Source: Gnetum montanum (Eukaryota; Streptophyta; Gnetopsida; Gnetales; Gnetaceae). Taken from it: DNA of 64,000 nucleotides. Below, one piece after another: positions 34,775 to 46,199 of this stretch (its first letter is position 1; the number at the start of each line of letters is the position of its first letter). The translations under genes and the position numbers were made by a program. The stretch covers positions 312,220 to 376,219 of the forward strand of contig MNCI01016193.1 of assembly GCA_015680685.1 (NCBI GenBank), read 5' to 3'. Below the pieces are notes generated by a model. That model made no database searches, had not been told where the DNA came from, and saw only the letters and a list, made by a program, of their open reading frames with translations.

Positions 34775-35552
34775 TGATGAGCCATGATATCGCGTATGAG
34801 GTATCGCATCCTACCTCATTTTCTATAAATAGAGGCGGTGCCCTTTGTTCCAGATAGTTAGACTTAGACCCTTAGCTAAACTCTTGCAGTTTTACCATTC
34901 CAAAGTTAGAATAATTTTTGTGTGCCCGCAGTAGGAGTCTTAAAGTGAACAGATCTTTATTCGAGCAAATTGTACCCGAGCACACATTTGTGTACGACAA
35001 TAAAGATGAACTTTATGATAAACATTGCAGCATATGGATTACGCTAAATAGTAATTAATTATTGTTGAATGTTTAAATGCTTTCCTAGCTAATTAATCTC
35101 TCTCTCAACCTTTGACTCTCCTAGTTAAGTACACTTAGTACAACTGCTTCGACCATGTGTGTGGCGCTTGGTAACCCAGTAACGATTAGCGTTTGGTAAT
35201 CCCAGCAATGTTGCATTGGTTCAAGATGTGTGCAGCAAGTGGGAATAGATACTGGTGTTAGGGATAATTGGACTTAGTTAGTGAATAGTTAATGTAAGTT
35301 AGTCACTTAGTTCTCTTTACCTTTTCCTATTAGCATAAGACATTAAAAAGATAAAAAGTATAAAAATCATATACCTCAAACTTACTTAACCATACAATAG
35401 TGAGAATACAAGTAAGTTTGGGAAGACAACGATTGATTAACCCTGAGTGTTCCATTAGGGCACATAAGCACTTAGTCCTTGGAGTTCAATCGATCGTGCG
35501 TGAAATGCTCGTATTCATATGGTTGAGTGTAGGGGTATCTCGCCACTCATCA
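34775..35552 (+). repeat. 3' LTR of E2
   Basis: Starts TGATGAGCCATG and ends CCACTCATCA before the target repeat ctatc. Confidence 0.92.
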
Positions 35553-35557
35553 CTATC

Positions 35558-36370
35558 TATGATGGGTGGACCTTTAAAGTAGGTGAAGGATTTGACAGTG
35601 ATTTACTATGGTCAATAGCCTACCATGTGAGATTTTATTATTATCATCTTCATTATTTTGATGTCTTTATCCCATATATGATTGTGTCTAGGAAGTTTCA
35701 CTTGAAGCCGTATCAAATTCATATGAAAATTACACTTTTGTATGGAAAACTACAAGAAAACTTTTACATGGAGCAACCAAAAGGATTCATGAAGGATAAG
35801 AAACTAGTGTGTAAACTTAATAAAGTAATATATGATCTTAAACAAGCACCAAGGGTATGGCACTACAAGATGAATGAATTTTTAGTCAACTATGTTTCGT
35901 AAAATCTTAGAAAGATAGCAATTTATATGTATTAATGAAAGATAAGAAGATCCTTATGCTACTTCATTTCAATGCCAATGCAATCTTTGGTACTAGTTCA
36001 AGTCTTCAAACCTTCATTTATATGTATTAATGAAAGATAAGAAGATCCTTATGCTACTTCATTTCAATGCCAATGCAATCTTTGGTACTAGTTCAAGTCT
36101 TCAAACCTTGAATAATTTTAAATATTAAATATCTTCACAATTTGATATCTTGAATATTGTTCTTGCACATTATTATCTTGGTGTAGAATTAAGACAAGAA
36201 GTAAGTCAAAGCACATTATCCTAGAAGAAGTACATAATGAACTTATAAAAAAAATTTAATATATAAAACTTCTTGAAGATCAGTTGTGAAGATGAAGGTT
36301 TGCAAATCAATTGTAGGTTTCCAATAGTAATAGAAGTCAAAAAAATCATGAAAATAGCTATGGGTAAATG
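35558..36370 (+). pseudogene. Ty1/copia reverse transcriptase remnant, copy B
   Basis: Better preserved than in copy A. The frame 35690-35902 reads LLYGKLQENFYMEQPKGF, then KLVCKLNKVIYDLKQAP, RVWHYKMNEF, matching the copia RT core (consensus YMEQPxGF and LYGLKQAPRxW). After a stop at 35900 the frame degenerates; HYYLGVELRQEV near 36170 matches YFLGIEV of the later RT. RNase H is not recognisable. The start is the E2 insertion site. Confidence 0.85.
35921..36110. repeat. 95-bp tandem duplication in copia remnant
   Basis: The unit starting atttatatgtattaatgaaa at 35921 repeats from 36016, practically identical. Copy A has one unit (from about 18246). Confidence 0.95.
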
Positions 36371-36646
36371 TGAGTATTACAAGTTATGTGAGTAGAAAAT
36401 GAGAGTAGTAAGAATCTTAAATTTTTGGTCATAGAACATTCTTCTTTAATTCAATTTTAATGTCAACTCATCAACATTTAAACAAGCATAAAATCAAAGT
36501 CATTGCAATGCATTCAAGACCTTCTACTTATAAAATTTTATAGGGAATAAGTTGTACATCATGGAGCCAAATTAATTTGACATGAAAATTTTAGAAAACA
36601 ATACTTACATATGCCAGTCAAATACTTACAAATTAATTTTCAAAAG

Positions 36647-37443
36647 TGATGAGCCGCAATATCGCATACACAATATCGCGTCCTGCCTCATCTTCTATAA
36701 ATAAGAGGCAGCGCCCTTTGTTCCATATAGTTAGACTTGACCCTTAGCCAAATTCTTGTAATTTTGTTATTCCAGAGTTAGAATTATTTCTTTGTGCTCG
36801 CAGTAGGAGTCATAGAGTAAATAGATCTTTATTCGAGCAATTTGNTAGATCTTTATTCAAGCAATTTGTACTTGAGCACAATTTTGTGTACGGTAATAAA
36901 GATGAACTTTATGATAAACCTTGCAACATACAGATTAAGCTAATTAGTAATTAATGATTGTTTAATGCTTTTCTAGTTAATTAATATCTTTCTCAATCTT
37001 CAACCCTCTTAGTTAAATACACTCAGTACGACTGCTTCGAGCATGCATGTAGCACTTGGTAACCTAGTAACGATTAGCGTTTGGTAATCCCAGCAGCATT
37101 GCACTGGTTCAGGATGTGTATGGCAAGTGGGAACGGATACTGGTGTTATGAACATCTAGAAACTAGTTAATGAATAGTTAATGTGAGTTAGTCACTTATT
37201 TCTCTCTCCCTTTCCTTTATTAGCAAGAGACATAAACAGACAAAAAGATATAAAAATCATATACCTCAGGCTTACTTAACCATGCAACCGTGACAATACA
37301 AGTAAGTTTGGGAAGACAACGATTGATTAACCCTGAGTGTTCCATTAAGGCGTGTAAGCACTTAGTCCTTGGAGTTCAATCAGATCGCACATGAAACGCT
37401 CCTATTCGTATGGTTGAGTGTAGGGGTACCTCACCACTCATCA
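36647..37443 (+). repeat. 5' LTR of E3
   Basis: Starts TGATGAGCCGC and ends CCACTCATCA. U3 palindrome remnant at about 36655-36680, TATA (ctataaataagagg) near 36696. It contains an N at 36845 next to a repeated tagatctttattc block. Confidence 0.92.
36823..36867. other. Undetermined base with adjacent duplication
   Basis: The block tagatctttattc-gagcaatttg occurs twice, joined by the single N of the window (36845). Other family LTRs have one copy. Likely an assembly join of two overlapping contig ends. Confidence 0.75.
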
Positions 37444-37444
37444 T

Positions 37445-37462
37445 TGGCGCCGTTGCCGAGGA
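37445..37462 (+). other. Primer binding site, tRNA-Asp type (E3)
   Basis: 17 of 18 positions agree with TGGCGCCGTTGCCGGGGA, the best of the four elements. Confidence 0.92.
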
Positions 37463-37587
37463 CTTAGTTGTTTGTGTGCTATGTAGAACATAGGAAATCA
37501 TTCATATTGTTGGAACATTAGAACGAACCCTTAGAGTTAATCAAAGAAAGATAAGACAACAATACATCGCACACCAAACAAGACAAA

Positions 37588-40010
37588 ATGTCTTCTTCTT
37601 TGCATAAGAGCACTTCACTGCCTAGGACTAACACAAGAGGCAGTCGGCGGCATAATACACATAACCAGAATCCGCCAGTTCCTCAACAGTTTCATGTGGT
37701 ATATACTCATCTCGATGAGTATGTACCCGATTTCACCTTTATTCTCCCCCAAGATGAACAACTGTGTTGGAGAGACTTGGAGGGTAACATAGTGTTGCCT
37801 CCAAACTGATCAATCCCCAACATGCTCCTTTGTGCTCTCTCATGAATAGTCATGCTTCTTTTATACGCAGAATACGTTGCATGCAATCATGACATAAGGG
37901 ACTATCATCCCATAGAAGTGCAACGTCAAAGGGACTTGTGACAGAAGAGATACCATACATCCTTGAAGGGTAAATGGCCCCATGATGCTCCACATGTCTT
38001 GAACGAAATTGAGGATGGTGAACCTGCTTCAATAGGTTCCCCACAAAATGATGTTCCTCCTCCTGACAATGATCAGGAGGTAGTGTATCAGAACCTCCAC
38101 TCCACTATTCACAACCCTAGTTCTGATACCCATGAACACAAAGTGTTCAACAAAGGAACACAAACACACGATAAGGGGTAGACGTTCTGATCGTGATCAT
38201 GATTGTGGCCGAGACCACCAAAGAGAAGGTAGAAAACACCATCATGACGATGGTTCTCCTTCTTCTTCACCTTCATTGTCACCTTCACCCTCTCCTTTAG
38301 TGTTCGAATGTAGTCATAAGGAAAACAATCGTGAGGATAAGGGAAAATAAAGTGAAAAACATCGACGAGCCAGTCGAGAACGAGGACAAGGGCACTCTAA
38401 GGAATCAAGGCATAGAAGAAGGGAGAGTAGGGAACCACATACACACCATAGACACTATGAATGAGATGATCACGAAGAACCCCTACTCACAACTAGAAGC
38501 ATGCTAGATATAACGGAGGCCGTAAGAGTTCCAACAAGGCACCAAAAGAATAGTAGGATCAAGAGGTTAGACATGAACAACATCCCACAATTTGAAGGTG
38601 GATACAATGCTGATCCTCAAAATCATTTGCACTCATTCCATAATGCGTGTGCCTTGCAAAACATAGAAAATGAATGGCAAAAACTGAAGTTGTTCCCAAG
38701 GACACTAGTGAAAGAAGCTGAAAGCTGGTACCGGTCCTTATAATCGGAATCCATTTGGAGATGGAGTACAATGTTAGAACTGTTCAATGATAAGTACCAA
38801 ACATACTCTTAAGTGTCTAACTTGCGGAAGCAAATCCAAGGATGGAAGCAAGAAAATCATGAACCCTTGGATGCTACCATGGGCCGCTATTACACACTGT
38901 TACATCGTTGCCTTGGCCATGGTTATTCATAGCGGGATCAACTACGCCATCTTGTGGATGGACTTAGGCATGAAGCAAGAAGAACCCTTGGGACATATGT
39001 CCAAGGAAGGTTATCGGAGCTTAGGTCTCATCAAATTCATAAATTACTAGAGCAAGTAGCCAAAGAAGAAGGTGAGCTATGAAAGAGAGAAAGTGTAGAA
39101 GAATACAACCGAGATCCTTCCCTCCGAAAAAGGGGAGTGAGATTTTGTGAGGAGGAAGAAGAGTCACCACTTGAAGATATGGTGAATAGGAAAAATTTTC
39201 CTCTCCACAAGTTAACAATAGAAGTATCAGTAAAGGTAGACCAAATGTGGAACTCCCTAGATAGCAGGTTTGAAACTATTCTTAAAATTGTAGAGGAGTC
39301 TAGGGAGCAAGGTAGTGACCATGACAAAAAGAAAAAGAGAGAAGTGGAAAATGCATGTAACAAGGGTAAGGGTAAAATGGCCATCATAGAAGAGGTTGTG
39401 GATTTATACACAGACAATGATGGTGGACGCAAGATATGCAAATATGACCATCCTAAGGGATGTTGCCCAATGATCTCACATCTACAAGAGTCTAGGGTGT
39501 ATGCACTCAACCCACGACTAAATAAACGACAAACACCCCGATGATTACCTTATCCCCAAGGTAACCTAAGGCAGTTCCACCAACCTTCAACATACTATCC
39601 AAGTGGAACTCCACCACAACCCGTTGAGCAACATCAATAGTGGCAATACCCACAGTCATGGGGGATGCCACCACTAAGGCAACAATACCCCTATTGGCAA
39701 CCTGACCCATATGACTACTACGTGCAGCATCCAATCTCTCCACATGACTTTGTTAGTCACATTACACCACAACATCACTACCAAGCTTGTGAGTATTGTA
39801 GAACTCCTTCTCCTAGACAAGTTAACCTACAAACATACCATCCTTCAAATCCATCTGTAGCTCTCACACCAATAGCTGCATTGCCACCTACTTTAGCAAT
39901 GCAAGGGGAACTCCCTACTCAACCACAGCAACGTAATGCAGCAAGAGCTGTAAATCCTCAACCCGCTGTTGGTTCTGACAACCATATGAAGAAAAGACCT
40001 TTTTTCAAAG
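37588..40010 (+). pseudogene. E3 gag region, broken
   Basis: Starts at ATG 37588 with a Ser/Arg/His-rich N-terminus and DEYVPDFTFIL. A stop lies at 37807. A one-base gain near 38180 moves the frame into the charged Asp/His/Arg and Ser/Pro run (38180-38350). The gag core follows (NNIPQFEGGYN, ESWYRSL, LELFNDKYQTYS, MGRYYTLLH), then EEEEESPLEDMVN-type acidic segment, a damaged knuckle (RKICKYDHPKGCC, first Cys lost) near 39432, and a Gln/Pro/Tyr-rich tail in a long open frame (39665-40279) that runs on into protease. Confidence 0.86.
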
Positions 40011-40134
40011 CCAATAGTCCAACCAAGCCCTTACAACCACAAGCGGTTGAACCTCTGAATGTCTCCCCATCAAATAAGGCTTCAAAGCTCCCTTCAAACC
40101 AAACACTGAGCTCAACGCATACAGTTATGTTAAC

Positions 40135-40790
40135 ACATGTTGTTATTGACTGGATTAAGGTTGGCCACCTTCCTAGGAAATTCTCTGATCTTGGAAGCCC
40201 CCTAATCTATCTCCAAATTGCTGGGAATGAGCCATGCAAAGCTCTTCTAGATTCAAGTTCTGGAGTCAACTTAATATAACAAGAAATGTACAAAGTTTGG
40301 GACCTACCTCCATTAAGGAAGAGCAATATTCGCCTAGAGCCAACTGACCAGTCCATCACTATTCCCTTGGGATTAGTGGAGGACATCGTCACCATTGTGT
40401 GTGGTTGGTCGTACCCAACTGATTTCCTAGTGATACAAGTGAATAATGGTAAAGGGGACTTCCCAATAATAATGGAAAGGGCATGGCTAAGTACTATAGA
40501 TGCATGCCTAGGAATCCGTGATCTTTCCCTAGAAATATCTAAGGAAAACACTTTTGGAAAGATCGAGAAGAAGAAGGTTCCATGCATCGCATACAGTGAT
40601 ACAGGGTGCAATTGCATGCAAAAATCATGGGTTGTGCAAAGTTTAGCATTACCTGCATGCAACCGATGTGCACAAGACATCAATATACAAAAGTGCATGT
40701 ATGCAGCAGCCACACGACAAGAAGACACCCAGTGGCTGATAGCTGATCAAGAGAGTAACTCACTAACGTGCATGGAACTAACTTAGGAAA
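40135..40790 (+). pseudogene. E3 retropepsin domain
   Basis: Joined in frame to the end of gag in the open frame 39665-40279. The active-site region reads ALLDSSSGVNLI, with Ser for the catalytic-motif Gly, followed by a stop at 40277. The frame then stays open to 40783 with IVCGWSYPTDFLVIQVNN and MERAWLSTIDACLGI (Gly of the GRAW motif lost). The linker contains Cys-rich CNCMQKS and ACNRCAQ segments, of unknown role but shared by all elements. Confidence 0.86.
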
Positions 40791-40875
40791 TAACTTGCAC
40801 TTACATCGAAAGAAAAGATGCACTAGAGCAAGTCTGTTGCCAACTTCCAAGCCTTAACCTTGAAAACATCAATCG

Positions 40876-41105
40876 GGGGAAGTTGGAAATTCCTAAAAAA
40901 ATTCAAAGAAGAGCCCTGATAAGAGAATATCAGTCAATGTGTAATAAACCAAACCCTTCCATAAATTTAGAATGGTCAGTGCACATAATGCCTCTGAGAA
41001 GGGATGACCCTGCTCACTATTTCAGATCTCCTCCTTCCAACTCAGTCATGGGGGAGACGGCAACCTCTTCTAACCATTTGAGGCCCTCAATTCCTTTTTA
41101 AGTTT
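40876..41105 (+). other. Deletion junction (E3), same as E2
   Basis: The pre-RT linker (gggggaagttggaaattcct) joins the post-integrase segment at about 40913-40945, at the same place as in E2. Confidence 0.85.
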
Positions 41106-42994
41106 TTGTTTTACACATTTTTGTTTTACAAATTTCTTTAACTTTTCTTGTTTTTGTTTTACAACATCGTTTATACTTTTTCATTTCTTTGTGTGACTAT
41201 TTGTTTTGTTTGTTTTTGTTCTTGTTTTTTTTGTCTTTGTTGGTTGTTTTGATTTTGTTAGATTCGTCATCTGATAAGTGCTCTTGATGGTGGTATGAAC
41301 TATATTCTATGGATTGCTAATGTTTGGTTTTTACCTTTGAGTTATAATGTTGATACTAAGGTATGGTTCTTTTGATATAACAGGCAATGAGTTCATGTCA
41401 TCCATGCATCCATGAATTTCTATGATCTCTCTTGGCTTGGAACTATACAATCCCTTTCTTTAATAATAAAACTATTAACAAATTGGTGACTAGGCATTTC
41501 TCAAACTAAGGAAGGACTTAAGGACTGAAAAGGGTATGACTTTAAAGGGATCTGATGCATTTGTGCTACCTATTCTCTTGAGTGCTTGGATGTTTTCTTC
41601 TTGAGTTTTCCTTACCATTCCAACATTGCTCCATTATTGGGAAGCTGAGCCAATAAAATAAGTCTTTGCATGGTGTGGTTCTCACACAAAAGAAAAAACA
41701 ACAGTGAGAATTCAAAGCACACCCCTTAGACAAAATAGTTATCTGGGCTACAAGCACTGGTTATGGAACTAAACAAACATGTTCCCTCTAACTAAGGCCC
41801 TCTCTCGCTTCCTACTTTTTCTTTTCTTGTTTCCTCGGAATGGTGGTGACTCTTTGGCCGAAGCATTTTTGTTACTACAAGTGGGTGGGTTGGCCGAGTG
41901 TATTAATGCAAAGTCACTGGATGTGGATTGTTTGAGGCTGGATTTGGAATGAGATCTACTCAGTCACATTAACCATACATACACAAGGGGCTATACTCCA
42001 CCTTGTTCTTGGGACTCCATTCCATTCTCTTCTCTTCTCCCCATCATTCTTTCTCCACTTTCCACCTCATTTCCAATTGTATCAGTAGTCTATATTTTGG
42101 TTGATGCATTGTTTTCTTTTTGGTAAATTCTTGTGGTTAAGACTTTAACTCTTGCTTCCGAATGACATTTCCAAAGCCTACGAACTCTTTGAATGTGGGA
42201 TTGTCAAGGCATAAAGGGCATGAGCCTGCTTTGGGGAGGACCCACTCGCATTCCTATTTGGTACATCAGTTAACTTCTTTCCTTTAAACATTCCTGCAAT
42301 CAACATTTGTTTTGTTCATTTCCATATCTAACATCCATTTTATCAGCGTTTTCGTTGTTTCTTTTTCTCCATCTTTCTTATTCCTTATCTTTTTCCATTC
42401 TATCGCTACCGGAGGATTGCTCTTAGTCATGGGGGCCCTGGTCCAATTTTTTCAATTTTCCTAACCCCTACACCTTGGGTAGTCACTAGTGTTATATCTC
42501 TAGAATTCGTATTAGCCATATCACAACTTAGCCAATGGACCTTACATCGGGGCAAGGTATCAACTGCATTGTGATTTACTTATCCTTGCTCATATGTGAC
42601 GGTGTTGTGTGTGCAGATGGAAATCATACAGCAATGAACTAGATCTGGAGGAAACACTCAGGATGGACTGGTGCTGGAACAGTTGTGCAAGGAACAAGAT
42701 TGATAGTGCGGTTATGGATGGACAACGGAAGGTGCAATCCTGGTGTCGGCAGCAACACGTCTTCTTCTTTTCTCTTTCTCTCTTCTTTCTCAACTGCCAA
42801 TTAAGGCTGAATGTCATTTGTGCATAGTGTTCATTCTTGTAGTCACGAACACTAATATTGTCATGTATTGTAATGATTGATCCTTTCATACGTCATCCCA
42901 TTCACCATTAGTTGTCATTCAAGTCAATAATCCCATACTTTCATAATATTTTGTAAGGAACTCAAGGACGAGTTTTCATTCAGTCATGGGGGTA
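41106..42994 (+). other. E3 3' region between junction and 3' LTR
   Basis: T-rich start, then the conserved non-coding text shared with E1 and E2, and a final purine tract (catgggggta). A 57-codon hydrophobic frame (41779-41952) matches the start of the E2 frame at 33555. No known domain. Confidence 0.6.
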
Positions 42995-43768
42995 TGATGA
43001 GCCGCGATATTGCATATGCGATATCGTGTCCTACCTCATCTTCTATAAATAAGAGGTGGCACCCTTTGTTCCATATAGTTAGACTTAGACCCTTAGCTAG
43101 ATTCTTGCAGTTTTGTTATTCCAAAGTTAGAATTATTTCTGTGTGCCCATAGTAGGAGTCATAGATTGAACAGATCTTTATTCAAGCAATTTGTACCTGT
43201 ACACAATTTTGTATACAGTAATAAAGACGAACTTTATGATAAACCTTGCAGCATATAGATTAAGCTAATTAGTAATTAATGATTGTTTAATGCTTTTCTA
43301 GTTAATTAATATCTTTCTCAACCTTCAACCCCCTTAGTTAAATACACTCAGCATGACCGCTTCAAGCATGTGTGTAGCGCTTGGTAACCCAGTAACGATT
43401 AGCGTTTGATAATCCCAGCAACGTTGCACTGGTTCAGGATGTGTATGGCAAGTGGGAACGGATATTGGTGTTAGGAACATCTAGAAACTAGTTAATGAAT
43501 AGTTAATGTAAGTTAGTCACTTAGTTATCTCTCCCTTTCCTTTATTAGCAAGAGACATAAACAGACAAAAAGCTATAAAAATCATATACCTCAGGCTTAC
43601 TTAACCATACAATTGTGACAATACAAGTAAGTTTGGGAAGACAACAATTGATTAACCCTGAGTGTTCCATTAAGGCGCGTAAGCACTTAGTCCTTGGAGT
43701 TCAACCGGATTGCACGTGAAACGCTCGTATTCATACGGTTGAGTGTAGGGGTACCTCGCCACTCATCA
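42995..43768 (+). repeat. 3' LTR of E3
   Basis: Starts TGATGAGCCGCG and ends CCACTCATCA before aaaag. It lacks the duplicated block and N of the 5' LTR. Confidence 0.92.
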
Positions 43769-44011
43769 AAAAGGTATGCCTCTTCATGCTTCACTATCAC
43801 TTTTAAGTTTCTTTAAAATAAAAATGCTCTAATATATGAAGTATAAAATCCATTTTATAAGATTCATGGTAATCTTATTAATTAATTAAATTTTATTGTC
43901 TACCACTTTGTCAATATTTCTAATATATAAAGTTATGGATGCATTCTAATAATATTATAATATAATACCTAAAAATAAATTAAATATCATTGCAACAAAG
44001 AACAAAAATAA

Positions 44012-46125
44012 TAGAAATTATGAAAAATAAAAGATCGAGAAATGATTATTACCTGAAATTTAACATCCAAATCTATCATCTTTGTAAAAAAGCAAGTGGT
44101 TTACATATTCATGCAATTTGACATTTTAACTCTTCAATTAAGGAAATCACATTTTCACCCAAGAAAAAGTCCTAGAAAAGTCACCCTACCATGTTAAACT
44201 TATTAAAAGAAGAATTAGACATGAAATTCACTAAGCAACATCTAAATCATACAATGATGGATTATACAACCATGCACTTATTCATTTGATTTTTCTTCTT
44301 ACAAAGGATGTTGTGCAATTTGATGATGTTTCTTTATCAAGTTAAAGCAATGCATCTTGATACTGTAATGTCATTTCTCCATCATTATCATTTTCTAACA
44401 AAGCAATATAATGAATGCGATGAAAGATGTTCACCTCATTGTACTAGCAACATTATCCAATGCATGCATATCAATTTCAACATCATAATATTATAAATCA
44501 TTTTAGTATACCATTATAAACCCATATTTTGCAAACTAAGAAATTATACTCTCATAACCAAGAAAGAGATATCTTTAATTCTGAAAGGAAGACACTTGGT
44601 AATCTTTGTGACGTTTTGAACTATACACATACTAACTTGTAATATGGGATTGATTTTTGCAATCAACATTTCTTCAACCTCAATTAAATCAACTATAATA
44701 GGTAATAGAGATCCTAAATCCCTATTATTTTTTGCAAAAAATGATCTGATCTTCTAACCAAAACTACCAACAATGTCATTTCTCTTTGAAACCTATTGCA
44801 TACTATCAACAATATTTCATGTCATCTCTCTTTGAAACCTATTGCATGTCAGGCCTCTAATCCTTGTTGAATCCAAGGATATGCGAAGATACATTCTATT
44901 ACGATCATTGCAGGAGCGGGAGTTAACAAATTTTATAACTGCGGTATTAAAATTCTAAGTCACTTAAGCAATTTGTGCATGTGTAATTTGCAGGGTTGTA
45001 AAAAAGTGGACTACTTCTTCTTCCATTGTAGTAACATCAAAGGTTCGTGTATTTAATCGAACCATTCTTCCTCGTGTTGTCCGTTGCCTTCTCTGGTACT
45101 TACTCACGTGATACAATGCCCCTTGACTATCTTGTCGCAGTTACTCTTCTACAGCCATAATGTCTTAAATATATGTATATTGAATAGCAAAAATGAGGTT
45201 GTCTACAGATTTCATATATATTTATAAGAAAATCGTCAGCGTCCAGAAATGGAATCTTCCCATTGTCATTTTGATAACTTTACCTAACTTCATATTTCCT
45301 TCACGAATATTCAACATAAGTACCAAACCCAACTTTTGGAATCGAGTGTGAAATTGCCGTGTGTAGGCCTTTTTTTCATTTTTTAAAATATTTTACGGCA
45401 AAAATGGTCTCACCTTTAGAAAAAAGGGCAAAACTATCTATAGTTATGGTGTGATATATTGGTTCAGTATGCAATATATTGTTATTTTTTAAAAGGTATA
45501 AAATAATAAATTTCAACAATATAACTGCAGTTGTAACATAATCATCTCTGTGGACAATTAGTTCAAATTCTTTGGATTGGAGCGTTACTATCATAGTTGA
45601 TATCAACAAAGATTAATTTATCATAGCTTTTAGTAAATATCATAGTTTTTTTAAAAAAAAAAAATCTGAACTCCATATCATGATATAAATAGTTAACATG
45701 ATACATTAGGAGGATGACCTTTGCATGATTTTTCAAGTCTGCTGCAGTACACGTGGACGACTATCCCGTCCACAATAACAACGTGTCCACAATAAAAGCA
45801 GTTGGATTTATTTAGGATCGTATCTCCTTTCACTTTTACATCTGTCCTTGTTTACGAGAGGAAATGAAAGATATGGAACGCTAGTTAAAGAAATTTTCAA
45901 ACCTGCGGATATTAAAAAGGTTTGAAATCTGCAGCAGTGGAGCCCAAAAAGATCTAATTTTATATTCTACTTATGAATAAAAAATTGCAGCAGTCTGCAC
46001 TGGCAGCCCAGAAAGAAATCGATAGTAAAAATCTACAGCTAAGCCGTGGAGTTCAAAATTTAATTTCCAAATTATAATTCAAAATCGCAATCCTCAACAG
46101 ATTCCTGTTTTTCTCTTGTTGTTTA
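44012..46125. other. Single-copy intergenic DNA, no gene seen
   Basis: A/T-rich, no convincing coding sequence. A short direct repeat (tctctttgaaacctattgca at 44780 and 44828) is the only structure noted. Confidence 0.6.
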
Positions 46126-46199
46126 TGGCGCCGCCCAGACTCGAACTGGAGACCTTCAGTGTGTTAGACTGACGTGATAACCAACTACACCACGGCACC
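46126..46199 (-). tRNA. trnV-AAC: tRNA-Val(AAC)
   Basis: The 74-base minus-strand gene has acceptor arms GGTGCCG and CGGCGCC (one G-T pair), discriminator A, D-arm within GTGGTGTAGTTGGTTATCAC (box A), anticodon loop CTAACAC with anticodon AAC, and T-arm CCAGTTCGAGTCTGG (box B GTTCGAGTC). It closely resembles known plant nuclear tRNA-Val(AAC), which decodes GUU and, as inosine, GUC and GUA. No intron and no encoded CCA. A poly-T stop is not obvious; the flank reads TAAAC. It sits in single-copy DNA about 1.7 kb past the end of the TOL gene and is the best preserved of three copies. Confidence 0.92.

Larger units (their letters stand above)
28530..35552 (+). mobile_element. Ty3/gypsy LTR retrotransposon E2, non-autonomous gag-protease type
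   Basis: Target duplication ctatc at 28525-28529 and 35553-35557; the empty site is at 17917-17921 in copy A. Two LTRs, tRNA-Asp-type primer site, gag, protease, then a direct jump (about 32775-32800) to the post-integrase sequence. RT, RNase H and integrase are absent, and E3 shows the same junction. It interrupts the copia RT remnant of copy B. Confidence 0.93.
36647..43768 (+). mobile_element. Ty3/gypsy LTR retrotransposon E3, non-autonomous gag-protease type
   Basis: Target duplication aaaag at 36642-36646 and 43769-43773; the empty site is at 18878-18882 in copy A. Direct LTRs, nearly perfect tRNA-Asp-type primer site, gag, protease, the same internal deletion as E2 (no RT, RNase H or integrase), 3' region and purine tract. 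It has the longest surviving frames of the family here. Confidence 0.93.
19120..44011. repeat. Tandem unit, copy B (contains E2 and E3)
   Basis: Colinear with copy A once 28530-35552 and 36647-43768 are removed. It ends at 44011 (aacaaaaataa), after which the DNA is single-copy. Compared with copy A it carries many short tandem duplications (117 bp at 21701, 95 bp at 35921, 12-26 bp at 25177, 25418, 25567 and 27246) and an expanded minisatellite. Confidence 0.85.

Noticed and set aside
44308-44496. 62-codon frame in single-copy DNA
   Set aside because: A/T-rich, no homology recognised, no supporting splice context; treated as chance.
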